From positions 248,001 through 312,000 of the forward strand of contig NZ_FWXW01000001.1 of assembly GCF_900176335.1 (NCBI RefSeq): 64,000 bases of DNA, read 5' to 3'. Under the pieces are notes generated by a model that was not told where the DNA came from, did no database searches, and saw only the letters and a program-made list of their open reading frames with translations. Source of the stretch: Papillibacter cinnamivorans DSM 12816 (GTDB lineage Bacteria; Bacillota; Clostridia; Oscillospirales; Oscillospiraceae). Positions 8,715 to 16,669 of the stretch are shown piece after piece (within the stretch, counting starts at the first letter, position 1; each line of letters begins with the position of its first letter). The translations under genes were made by a program, and so were the position numbers.

Positions 8715-9851
8715 TCATGTGTCTTCGCTGACCCATAAGGTGTCCTTCATTGTTTTGGAGCGGTACAGCGCCGAATCGGTTCTCCTCAGCAGCTGTTTCG
8801 CGGGCATCCCCCGTGCGTAACGGGCCACTCCGACGCTTGCGGTCAGCGGAATATCCGTCTTTTTCGCGGCGCTGGCCTTCACGTCGTTCTGTATTTTTTT
8901 GCAGGTTTCAATCACCTTTTCCATGGGCATATTCTTAAATAAAATGCAGAATTCGTCTCCGCCGAAGCGAAAGGACATGCTGTTGCCGGCCGTGTTTCTC
9001 TTTAAGATTCTGCCGAATTCCCGAAGGCACTGGTCGCCTATGTCGTGTCCCAATGTGTCGTTTAGCCTCTTGAAGTTATCCAAGTCAATCATAACAAAGA
9101 TATAGACGTTTTCATCCTTGTCCTTTTCCATTTCCTCAAATGCTTTCCGCAGAGCCGTTCTGTTGTGGACCTGCGTCAGCTCGTCCATCACCAGCTTCAG
9201 CTGCATTTTATGGCGTTCGATTTCTTTCTGTATGCTCGCAGCGTTTTTTTCTTTCTCGAACCGTATCACGATCATGCATATCGCAAAAAAAGCGCCTAAA
9301 ACGCAGATGGAAATAAAGAAGTCGGACGCCCCCACATCATTGCTGAAAGGATAGGACTTATCGGGATCCCATACCACGAACAGCTCGGATATGACTTTAG
9401 CCGCAATGCTGACAGCCGCCGTGACGGTTGTCAGCAAATAGTCGCTGTATACCACCGTCAGCAGGATGGGTGCGGTAAATATCAGATAAAGCGAGGCATA
9501 AATGCTGTGGACCGAATAAAAGACAAAACACACTCCCACAAACAGCAGGGAAATATAATACATTTTATGTTTCCGCTGCAGGAGGGGCGAGTGCATCGCC
9601 AGGATCCCGGCCGCAAGCAGAACCAGATTTGCCAATAGCGGAGCTATCATGTATTTGACGACATACCTGGCCAGCGATATTTCAATATATCCCATGGCAA
9701 ACAATGTCGCGCTCAGGATGCATTCCATGAAAAATCCGAATGCAACCAGGCCGATGCATGTGTGATAATGCAGCATCAGCCATCTGTCGTCTATTTTTCT
9801 GTATTCGTCCTGAATTTCGGTGATAATCGAGTTGTTAACCGTTTCGTTCAT
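8715..9851 (-). CDS. Membrane-bound diguanylate cyclase (GGDEF)
   Basis: About 378 residues. An N-terminal membrane domain with about six hydrophobic segments is followed by a short coiled linker (FEKEKNAASIQKEIERHK) and a GGDEF domain with an intact FRFGGDEFCILF active site. The RxxD product-inhibition site usually found five residues before GGDEF is missing. The GGDEF domain makes cyclic di-GMP from two GTP; the membrane part probably senses a signal. The ATG at 9851 is preferred because GAGGG lies 6 nt upstream; a GTG/ATG further out would add seven residues. Confidence 0.88.
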   Translation of the reverse strand: MNETVNNSIITEIQDEYRKIDDRWLMLHYHTCIGLVAFGFFMECILSATLFAMGYIEISLARYVVKYMIAPLLANLVLLAAGILAMHSPLLQRKHKMYYISLLFVGVCFVFYSVHSIYASLYLIFTAPILLTVVYSDYLLTTVTAAVSIAAKVISELFVVWDPDKSYPFSNDVGASDFFISICVLGAFFAICMIVIRFEKEKNAASIQKEIERHKMQLKLVMDELTQVHNRTALRKAFEEMEKDKDENVYIFVMIDLDNFKRLNDTLGHDIGDQCLREFGRILKRNTAGNSMSFRFGGDEFCILFKNMPMEKVIETCKKIQNDVKASAAKKTDIPLTASVGVARYARGMPAKQLLRRTDSALYRSKTMKDTLWVSEDT

Positions 9852-10014
9852 ATTTCCCTCTGGCAGTATCATGAAAAATATATAAAAAATACTAACACTA
9901 CATTATGCTTAAGTCCAGACTGCATTTGAACAATTTTAAATTTTGGCCCATCCGTCTGCCGCATATCGTTGACATTCACTTGGGACTGCGTCATCCTGCC
10001 GGCGGCCGGCTGCC

Positions 10015-12159
10015 CTACGAGAACAGTCTGGCTGCCGACGCGACCAAAAAGCACGCCGCCATGCCCGCCGCCGTGGGAATAAGAAACGCCAAAACCGTCC
10101 ATTTCCAGCTGCCGGTTTCTTTGTGGATCGTGATGAGCGTTGTGGAGCAGGGCCAGTGCATCAGGGAAAACAGCATGACGCTCACGGCGGTTACCCACGT
10201 CCAGCCGTTGGAAACGAAGAGCTCCTTCAGCTCAGCGAGGCTTTGCAGCTCCAGGATGCTCCCCTGGGCCATGTATGCCATGATGATGATGGGAATTACG
10301 ATTTCGTTGGCCGGAAACCCCAAAATAAAAGCGATGAGGATGACTCCGTCCAGGCCGAGAAACCTTGCAAAGGGATCCAGAAACAAAGCGCAATGATTCA
10401 AAAGGCTCACTCCGCCCACCGTTACATTGGCCATGAGCCAGATGACCATGCCCGCCGGAGCCGCGACGACCGCGGCCCGCCCCAGCACAAACAGGGTGCG
10501 GTCAAAGACGGAACGTACGATGACCTTTCCGATCTGCGGCCTTCTGTACGGCGGCAGTTCCAAGGTGAAGGAAGTGGGGGTGCCCTTCAGGATAGTTCCG
10601 GACAGCAGCTTTGTAACGGCGAAGGTCATGCCGACCCCCAGGACGATCACGGCCGTCAGCAGCAGAGCCGACAAAACCGAGGAAAACGCTCCCCCTGCGG
10701 CGCCCGCGAAAAACATGGTAAGTATCGCAATCAAAGCGGGGAACCGCCCGTTGCAGGGCACGAAATTGTTGGTGAGAATCGCCAGAAGGCGCTCCCGCGG
10801 GGAATCGATGATCCGGCACCCGATAATGCCGGCAGCGTTGCAGCCGAAGCCCATGCACATCGTCAGCGCCTGCTTTCCGCAGGCGCGGCATCCCTTGAAG
10901 GGTTTATCCAGATTGTAGGCCACCCTGGGAAGATAGCCGGCGTCCTCCAGCAGGGTAAAGAGAGGAAAAAAGATGGCCATGGGCGGAAGCATGACGGAAA
11001 CGACCCAGGCCAGGACCCGGTAGACGCCCAGCACCAGCATACCGTGCAGCCATTCCGGAGCGCCGAAAAAGTGAAAATACTCCGTAAGGCGGTCCTGGAA
11101 CCAGAACAGCGCGTTGGAAATCACCTGGGACGGATAATTTGCCCCTGTGAGAGTCAGCCAGAAAATCAGGGCCAGAAGTGCCAGCATGATGGGGTATCCG
11201 GCCCATCTGCTGGTAAGGATCCTGTCTGCGGCCCGGTCCGCGTCGTTGTAGGTACTCTTTTCGTATGTGACCGTGTCCCGGCAGAGCTCTTCCGATGCGC
11301 GCACCAGGCCGGAAACCACCATATCCTTCATCCTGTCGGGGGTAATCCCCTGGCCGGCAAGGGTTTCCCGGACCTCTCCCAGCAGATTGCACAGTTGGGG
11401 ATCCATAATAAAATCCTCGCCCAAATAGACGCCTATCTCCCGGGTCAGCGCCGGGTCCTGGTCCAGCAGTTTCAGGCTCAGCCACCGGCTGTCCAGCCTT
11501 CCGCCGCTTTTCGATCGCACCGCGGGCTCGATTCTGGAAACCGCGTCCTCGATTGCCCGGGGATAGCGCACCCGCAGCGGAACCCTGTTTTCCTTCCCGT
11601 CAACCACGGCGTCCACGGCCTGCAGAAGACCGGAAAGGCTCTTCTTCCGCCGCGCCACCGTACCCGCCACGGGTACGCCCAGCTTTCCGGACAGCCTCTC
11701 CAGATCGACGCGGACGCCCTTTCGCTTTGCCTCGTCCATGAGGTTGACGCAGACAATGACGTTGCGCGATATCTCAAGCGTCTGCAAAACCAGATTCAAA
11801 TTCCGCTCCAGGCAGGTGGCGTCGCACACGACTACAACGGCGTCCGGGTCCTGAAAACAAATAAAATTCCTGGCAACCTCTTCCTCGGCCGAGTGTGCCA
11901 TGAGCGAGTAGGTGCCGGGAATATCCACCATGACATAGGAGTGCTTTTTGCTTCGGCAGTACCCCTGGGCGTTGGTGACCGTTTTCCCAGGCCAGTTCCC
12001 GGTGTGCTGGTTCATACCGGTCAGGCTGTTGAAGACCGTGCTTTTCCCCACGTTCGGGTTTCCTGCCAGCGCCACCACCGCGTCCTCCGGCGACCGTTTC
12101 CGGATAACCAGGCCCGAATCCATGGCCCTGATCCCCACCGCACTGTTTGTAAGCCCCAT
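10015..12159 (-). CDS. feoB: Ferrous iron transporter FeoB
   Basis: A 714-residue Fe(II) transporter of the inner membrane. The N-terminal G domain shows G1 GNPNVGKST (33-41), G3 DIPGTYS (79-85) and G4 NLMDEA, followed by a helical linker and about eight membrane helices including two Gate regions with the conserved cysteine segments CGKQALTMCMGFGCN and NNFVPCNGR. It lies directly after feoA on the same strand. The long frame on the opposite strand is a by-product of GC-rich coding. Confidence 0.96.
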   Translation of the reverse strand: MGLTNSAVGIRAMDSGLVIRKRSPEDAVVALAGNPNVGKSTVFNSLTGMNQHTGNWPGKTVTNAQGYCRSKKHSYVMVDIPGTYSLMAHSAEEEVARNFICFQDPDAVVVVCDATCLERNLNLVLQTLEISRNVIVCVNLMDEAKRKGVRVDLERLSGKLGVPVAGTVARRKKSLSGLLQAVDAVVDGKENRVPLRVRYPRAIEDAVSRIEPAVRSKSGGRLDSRWLSLKLLDQDPALTREIGVYLGEDFIMDPQLCNLLGEVRETLAGQGITPDRMKDMVVSGLVRASEELCRDTVTYEKSTYNDADRAADRILTSRWAGYPIMLALLALIFWLTLTGANYPSQVISNALFWFQDRLTEYFHFFGAPEWLHGMLVLGVYRVLAWVVSVMLPPMAIFFPLFTLLEDAGYLPRVAYNLDKPFKGCRACGKQALTMCMGFGCNAAGIIGCRIIDSPRERLLAILTNNFVPCNGRFPALIAILTMFFAGAAGGAFSSVLSALLLTAVIVLGVGMTFAVTKLLSGTILKGTPTSFTLELPPYRRPQIGKVIVRSVFDRTLFVLGRAAVVAAPAGMVIWLMANVTVGGVSLLNHCALFLDPFARFLGLDGVILIAFILGFPANEIVIPIIIMAYMAQGSILELQSLAELKELFVSNGWTWVTAVSVMLFSLMHWPCSTTLITIHKETGSWKWTVLAFLIPTAAGMAACFLVASAARLFS

Positions 12160-12172
12160 GACCGCAGCCCCG

Positions 12173-12409
12173 TCAGCAGGTTTCCAGCAGAATGTCGGCG
12201 CTGTCCTCCGAGCGGATCGCTATGACGGCGCCCCGGATCAGAAAAGCGGAGGGATCTCCCCCCGGACTGCGTCCCAGGCATTCCACCGGAGTGTCTTCGA
12301 TCAGCCCGATGTCTAGAAGGCGCCGCCTCATGGCTCCGCTGGTCAGCAGCTGCTTAACGACTCCCTTTTCCCCGGGCCTCAGACCGGCCAATGATGTCGT
12401 TCTGCTCAT
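12173..12409 (-). CDS. feoA: FeoA SH3-like iron transport protein
   Basis: A 78-residue SH3-like FeoA protein with the usual opening (SLAGLRPGEKGVV), the RRRLLDIGL helix and the C-terminal GAVIAIRSEDSADI strand. It is thought to bind the FeoB G domain. It is the first gene of the leftward feoAB pair, 13 nt before feoB, with GGAGG about 10 nt before the ATG. It is divergent from a DtxR-type repressor gene, suggesting iron control. Confidence 0.93.
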   Translation of the reverse strand: MSRTTSLAGLRPGEKGVVKQLLTSGAMRRRLLDIGLIEDTPVECLGRSPGGDPSAFLIRGAVIAIRSEDSADILLETC

Positions 12410-12432
12410 ATATGTAGCCTCCGCGAATAGAT

Positions 12433-12459
12433 TTAGGATAAGGCAACTTTTTTACCTAA
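12433..12459. promoter_or_regulatory. Candidate metal-regulator operator in the feoA/dtxR divergent region
   Basis: An imperfect inverted repeat with TTAGG at one end and CCTAA at the other (leftward strand: TTAGGTAA ... TTATCCTAA). DtxR/IdeR-type boxes are built from TTAGG/CCTAA half-sites, although here the spacing is longer than the classical 19-bp box. It lies between feoA and the regulator gene, where a shared operator would be expected. Confidence 0.4.
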
Positions 12460-12526
12460 TGCCATAGTATTCCAAAATCTGCCCGTTTGTTCCGTATCCC
12501 CGTAAAAGGAATCTGAGGTGACGGCA

Positions 12527-12961
12527 ATGGACATAAGCGGAAACTTCTACACTCTGAAAGGATATCAGGTCCATGCGCCTTCCGGGCTTACCCCGGCGAT
12601 GGAAGACTATCTGGAGATGATCTGCCGGCTGCTGGAACACAGGGAAGTCGTGCGCATCGGCGAACTTGCCGGGAAGCTTCACGTCCGGCCGTCCTCGGCG
12701 ACTAAAATGATCCGGCAGCTGAAAGCCGCCGGATCCGTGATTTCGGAAAAATACGGGTATATTTACTTAACGGAGAAGGGCAGAAGGGAAGGGGAGTACC
12801 TGCTTTACCGCCACCGGGTCCTGCAGCGTTTCTTATGTCTCATCAATCACACGGAGGACGAACTGGAGCAGGTGGAAAAAATAGAACACTTTTTTAATCC
12901 CGCCACCATTGAAAACCTGGACTCCCTCACCCTCCGCCTGGAGAAGGAAAAACGGTTCTGA
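12527..12961 (+). CDS. DtxR/MntR-family metal-dependent transcriptional regulator
   Basis: A 144-residue regulator: an N-terminal winged helix (LTPAMEDYLEMICRLL, then the HTH with VRPSSATKMIRQLKAAG) followed by a dimerisation segment with histidine/glutamate candidates for metal binding (HRVLQRFL, E..E..EH). The C-terminal SH3 domain of the longer DtxR proteins is absent, as in MntR-like members. The ATG has GAGGTG 6 nt upstream; a GTG at 12518 is inside that site. Divergent from feoAB, which it probably represses when iron is sufficient. Confidence 0.85.
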   Translation: MDISGNFYTLKGYQVHAPSGLTPAMEDYLEMICRLLEHREVVRIGELAGKLHVRPSSATKMIRQLKAAGSVISEKYGYIYLTEKGRREGEYLLYRHRVLQRFLCLINHTEDELEQVEKIEHFFNPATIENLDSLTLRLEKEKRF

Positions 12962-12987
12962 TTGTCCGTTTTATCAAAACCAAAAAA

Positions 12988-13024
12988 TCCGGGCCGCGCC
13001 GAATGGCGCGGCCCGGGTTTTTTA
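12988..13024. terminator. Terminator between the DtxR gene and the PAS-GGDEF gene
   Basis: A perfect GC-rich hairpin (CCGGGCCGCGCC / GGCGCGGCCCGG, 4-nt loop) followed by a T run on the + strand and preceded by A's, so it can work for both converging genes. Confidence 0.85.
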
Positions 13025-13050
13025 TCCTGTAAAGAATGGAAAGCCGGTCT

Positions 13051-15306
13051 TTATGCCGTCACTACCCGATCCCTTCCGTCGTTTTTTGCGCGGTAAAGAG
13101 CTCTGTCGGCGGCCTTCAGCAGAGCCTCGGCAGTCGGCCCGTTTTCCGGATAGGAGGAGACTCCCAAAGAGATCGTGCATTTCCCCAGCGGCTTTCCCAG
13201 GTGATACACCAGAAGTTCTTTTACTCCCAGGCGCAGCTTTTCCGCCCATTGCCTGCTGTTTTCCATGTCCGCGCCGGGCAGGACCACCAGAAATTCTTCT
13301 CCGCCGTAACGGCACACGACGTCTCCTCCCCGGGTGGTTCTGTTGAGGAACGCCCCCAGCTCCCGCAGCAGCGCGTCTCCTGCGTCGTGCCCGGCAAGAT
13401 CGTTAAACTGCTTGAAGTGGTCGATGTCGAACATGATAATTCCCACCGGCTTGTCCTCCCGCTCCGCCCGCTTCAGCTCCCGCTCCAGCGTTTCCTCCAT
13501 GTACCGGCGGTTGAAAAGGCCGGTGAGCGCGTCGCGGATCGACTGCTGGCGCAGTGTTTCCTTCAGTTTCAGGTTGGAAAGCGCCAGGGCGATGTGCTCC
13601 GCGACGGTTGTGACGATCTGGGTCGTATGCTCCGTATACGACCGTCCCGTTTCCTGCGCCTCCTGGTCCGGAGCATCCACATGGTTCAGATGAAGAATCC
13701 CGATTGCCCCGCCGTTTACCAGCAGCGGAACGCAAAGATATTGCCCGGATTCGGGTCCGGTGATATGCCCGCAGAGCAGGCCCGGATGATCTGCGTCCAC
13801 AAGATGCTGCCGCCCGCGCCGGATGGCCCAGCAGCTTAAAGGCTCGAATACCTTCTCCACATAGGCGGGCTCCCCCCAGATTTCCATCGCTTCGGCGTAG
13901 TTCCTGGACTCTTTGATCAGGTACAAAGCACCGTGGCTGGCCGGACAGATCCGCTTGATGTACTGTGCGCTGATGGCGCAGGCTTCGTTTACCGTCTGGC
14001 AGCTTTGAAGCTGCTCGCCCATCTCGTTTAGCTGATCCAGAGCCTCGGTCCTTTCCTGGAGCTCCTTCACCCAGGAGGCCAGTTTCTCGTTGGCTATCTG
14101 CAGCTGTTCCTCCGCTTCCTGCCGTTTGGTGATGTCTATTCCGGTGGCGATGATATAATCTACATGTCCTTCGGCGTTCAGCATTGCCGCAAAGGTCCAT
14201 GAAATCTGGTATCTGTTTCCGTATTTTGAAACCAGGACGGTATCGTAGGAACCGGCATAATTGCCGCTGAACAGCCTGTCGAGCTCTTCCCGCGAGATTA
14301 CCGGGTCAAAGAAAGTGGTATCCCACAAGTAGGTTCCCTTAACCTCGTCGAAGGAATACCCGGAAATCTGTTCGCAGGCCCGGTTGAAGCGGGTGATCGT
14401 CCCCTTGAAATCGAGGACGACAATCAAGGTTGCCGCGATGTTCAGTATGGTGTTGGAAAAATCCCGTTCTTTTGTCAGCGCGTCTTCCACCCGTTTCAGA
14501 TTGGATATATCGCGGATGGACGTCAGCAGCATATTTTTTTGGCCGTTGAATTCAATCAGATCGGTGTTGATCAGCACGGATACCGCGCCGCCGTTTTTAT
14601 GCCTGAACAGGGTCTCGAAGTCCCGCACGCTGCCGATCCGTTTCGTAAGGTCCAGCAGCTGCTGCCGGTCGGAGGGAATCAGGTAAAAGTCCCGTACGCT
14701 CATATATTTCAAGTCGTTCGCGCTGTAACCCAGGAGTTCTTCGATGGCGTTATTGCTGACGATCAGGTCCCCCTGGAAGTCGGTAACGGTGATTCCCACC
14801 GGTACGTTGCTGAAAAGAGTCCGGTAGCTGGTATCGGGCTTTTTCCTCTGTTTGTACTGTGTGATATCGTATAGAGAGGTCATGAGCACATGTTCGTGAT
14901 TCAGCTCGATATTGTCGATATTGGCCAATACGGTCCGCAGTGTCCCGTTTTTATGTTTGATGCAGACCTCAAAATCCCGCACCCGATTTGACTCGGCAAA
15001 TAGGTTCAGCATCCTCTGGCGATCCTTCGAATCGGCATACAAAGCGGAAACATTCGTATTCCGGTATTCTTCGATGTGGATATCCAGCATATCCTGAACC
15101 GTTTTATTGAAGCTGAGAATAGTCCCGTCGGTATCCGTGATAATCAGGCCGATTGATGAGGCGCCTGACAGCAAACCGAGATTTTCATACAGCAGCGTTA
15201 CGTCAGCCGCTTCCGCTTTTTCCGGAGCTTTTGTGCCGCTTTCCTGTTTGCTTGGAGGCATTATGTATTTGAGCAGCTGTTCTTTCGTCAAATCCAGTGG
15301 TTTCAT
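13051..15306 (-). CDS. Multi-PAS/GAF diguanylate cyclase
   Basis: About 751 residues without membrane spans. Three successive PAS domains (about 40-150, 155-280, 285-405) are followed by a coiled linker, a GAF domain (about 430-570) and a C-terminal GGDEF domain with the active variant GGEEF (CRYGGEEFLVV). An RGGD product-inhibition site stands exactly five residues before it, so feedback control by cyclic di-GMP is expected, unlike the other cyclase in this window. The ATG at 15306 follows GGGGGAAGGGACT; an upstream in-frame ATG at 15333 has no clear ribosome-binding site. A cytoplasmic sensor of redox or small ligands is likely, but the signal is unknown. Confidence 0.9.
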   Translation of the reverse strand: MKPLDLTKEQLLKYIMPPSKQESGTKAPEKAEAADVTLLYENLGLLSGASSIGLIITDTDGTILSFNKTVQDMLDIHIEEYRNTNVSALYADSKDRQRMLNLFAESNRVRDFEVCIKHKNGTLRTVLANIDNIELNHEHVLMTSLYDITQYKQRKKPDTSYRTLFSNVPVGITVTDFQGDLIVSNNAIEELLGYSANDLKYMSVRDFYLIPSDRQQLLDLTKRIGSVRDFETLFRHKNGGAVSVLINTDLIEFNGQKNMLLTSIRDISNLKRVEDALTKERDFSNTILNIAATLIVVLDFKGTITRFNRACEQISGYSFDEVKGTYLWDTTFFDPVISREELDRLFSGNYAGSYDTVLVSKYGNRYQISWTFAAMLNAEGHVDYIIATGIDITKRQEAEEQLQIANEKLASWVKELQERTEALDQLNEMGEQLQSCQTVNEACAISAQYIKRICPASHGALYLIKESRNYAEAMEIWGEPAYVEKVFEPLSCWAIRRGRQHLVDADHPGLLCGHITGPESGQYLCVPLLVNGGAIGILHLNHVDAPDQEAQETGRSYTEHTTQIVTTVAEHIALALSNLKLKETLRQQSIRDALTGLFNRRYMEETLERELKRAEREDKPVGIIMFDIDHFKQFNDLAGHDAGDALLRELGAFLNRTTRGGDVVCRYGGEEFLVVLPGADMENSRQWAEKLRLGVKELLVYHLGKPLGKCTISLGVSSYPENGPTAEALLKAADRALYRAKNDGRDRVVTA

Positions 15307-15535
15307 AGTCCCTTCCCCCTCAAAATCTTTCATATAGAAAATAAAAGGTCAGCCGGAGGCACGGTTTTTTTTCATTGTATCATGAAGAATGGGTTCATCA
15401 CAATACGTTATATTTATAACATGATATCTTGCGGCCTGCCGGACAGAGAGCGGGAAATCGGCAATAAAATGATCCCCGGCATTCATTTATCGCAGCGTTC
15501 ATGCGGATTCATGAGTTTTTAATTTTTAAATCGGC

Positions 15536-15617
15536 CCAGTTAAGCCGGAGCCGCCCCTCGGACGGCGGAGCCCAACCAGAACCGCCGCTCGTACTGCGCG
15601 GCTGTTCCATATTTCCG
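15536..15617. repeat. Degenerate partial copy of the 182-bp repeat
   Basis: The stretch GTTAAGCCGGAGCCGCC ... GGCGGAGCCCAACCA repeats the middle of the full-length copy that begins just to the right, with several substitutions. No gene is seen in the 15334-15811 intergenic region; it holds this remnant, the full repeat and an AT-rich promoter area for the PAS-GGDEF gene. Confidence 0.6.
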
Positions 15618-15799
15618 CAAACCATGCGTCTCCCCGCCGCGAGTGCGGCGTAAAATTCGCAGCGCAGCGGAGAATTTCCGCAGGCGGAATTCACTTCCGC
15701 CGTCGCGGTCCAGTCAAGCCGGAGCCGCCATCCGGGCGGCGGAGCCCGATCAAAAGGAAACGGCAGGCCTAAGCCTGCCGTTTCCTTTTGATCGGAGTG
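15618..15799. repeat. 182-bp dispersed repeat, copy 1, ending in a 46-bp palindrome
   Basis: Nearly identical over its whole length to 16320-16501. The right end is a perfect inverted repeat at 15748-15793: 21-nt arms beginning GATCAAAAGG around a 4-nt centre. It lies just beyond the 3' end of the leftward cysteine-rich gene, so the palindrome can act as its terminator. Confidence 0.9.
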
Positions 15800-15811
15800 A
15801 AATTATAGGAC

Positions 15812-16156
15812 TTATTTAGACATCATACCGCATTCGTTTGCACATACATTACATTCTTCTGCACACTTTTTGCAATGCTGATCATTGAACATACCGCATT
15901 CTTGTGCACATTCCATGCATATTTTCCCGCAAAGCTTGCATAATTCCATTGCGTGTTTAGCATCCATCGACATAAATGAAGCTGCTTCTTTACAAATGCA
16001 AGCGCATTCATTCAGCAAAGAAATACAGTTTTTTCTTGCACTCACATCAGTTTCGGATAAACACATTACCATGCACTCCATACATGCCTGTGCACATCTG
16101 GTGCATGCGTCTGTGCATTTTTGATATTTATCGGTTGCCGGATTTACAATACCCAT
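15812..16156 (-). CDS. Cysteine-rich four-helix-bundle copper-binding protein (Csp/DUF326-like)
   Basis: A 114-residue protein with 20 cysteines spaced i, i+3/i+4 along predicted helices (14, 18, 21, 25, 28, 32 ... 95, 98, 102, 105, 109). This is the pattern of the copper storage proteins, where cysteine side chains line the core of a four-helix bundle and bind many Cu(I) ions. No Tat or Sec signal is visible, so it is probably cytosolic. The low GC of its 5' flank and its position between two copies of a dispersed repeat suggest a mobile or recently acquired gene. Confidence 0.85.
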   Translation of the reverse strand: MGIVNPATDKYQKCTDACTRCAQACMECMVMCLSETDVSARKNCISLLNECACICKEAASFMSMDAKHAMELCKLCGKICMECAQECGMFNDQHCKKCAEECNVCANECGMMSK

Positions 16157-16232
16157 ATCTTATTTCTCCAATCTTGTAATAATATTTATTATTTATTGAT
16201 TAAAGTAATTTATTCATTTTATTATAAATATG

Positions 16233-16274
16233 GTAAAATCCTGTCGTAAATTTAACTTTACGGCAGGATTTTAC
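16233..16274. repeat. 18-bp inverted repeat upstream of the copper-binding protein gene
   Basis: Arms GTAAAATCCTGTCGTAAA and TTTACGGCAGGATTTTAC (17 of 18 paired, one G-T) enclose a 6-nt loop. It lies about 80 nt upstream of the leftward start codon, so it is either a terminator closing off the region or an operator/attenuator. Confidence 0.7.
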
Positions 16275-16319
16275 AAATGATCGGAGTATCGGAATTTGAA
16301 TCTATATCCTATTGCCGGC

Positions 16320-16501
16320 CAAACCATATGTCTCCCCGCCGCGAGTGCGGCGTAAAATTCGCAGCGCAGCGGAGAATTTCCGCAGGCGGAATTCACTTCC
16401 GCCGTCGCGGTCCAGTCAAGCCGGAGCAGCCCCTCGGGCGGCGGAGCCCGACCAAAAGGAAACGGCAGGCTTAAGCCTGCCGTTTCCTTTTGGTCGGAGT
16501 G
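16320..16501. repeat. 182-bp dispersed repeat, copy 2, overlapping the tRNA-Pro 3' end
   Basis: Second copy of the 15618-15799 repeat, same length and orientation. Its perfect palindrome is at 16450-16495 (arms beginning GACCAAAAGG). The outermost five bases of the right arm are the CCA end and last acceptor bases of tRNA-Pro, so on the leftward strand the palindrome follows the tRNA directly and probably terminates it. Confidence 0.9.
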
Positions 16502-16567
16502 TCGGGATTTGAACCCGAGGCCTCTTGGTCCCGAACCAAGCGCGATACCAAACTTCGCCACACCCCG
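16491..16567 (-). tRNA. tRNA-Pro (anticodon CGG), CCA encoded
   Basis: The leftward strand folds as a complete tRNA: acceptor CGGGGTG pairs with CACTCCG (one G-T), discriminator A, encoded CCA at 16493-16491, anticodon loop TTCGGGA at 16535-16529 with anticodon CGG (reads CCG, proline), and T loop TTCAAAT. Positions 16521-16567 belong to the attachment-site core, so the 5' half of this gene came from the phage side of the recombination. Confidence 0.95.
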
Positions 16568-16568
16568 A
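16521..16568. other. attL, 48-bp core within tRNA-Pro
   Basis: Identical over 48 bp to 55335-55382. It covers the tRNA from its first base through the anticodon arm and variable region. The bases on both sides differ between the two copies, which defines the ends of the prophage. Confidence 0.95.
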
Positions 16569-16669
16569 TAGATATTATTAAGTAATTTTTTGAGTATTTG
16601 CAGCACTTTGCTGATTTATAGCCTTTGGAACGTTTTTATATACTCTTTGTTCGGCTACTATTCCCGCTA

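Noticed and set aside
10123-12225. 700-codon rightward frame opposite feoB
   Set aside because: FeoB is certain on the other strand; this frame is low-complexity and has no recognisable domain.
15509-16606. Reading frames inside the 182-bp repeats (both strands) with shared peptide SACGNSPLRCEFYAALAAGR
   Set aside because: They arise because the repeat DNA is duplicated; frames lack ribosome-binding sites and run through the palindrome and the tRNA gene.
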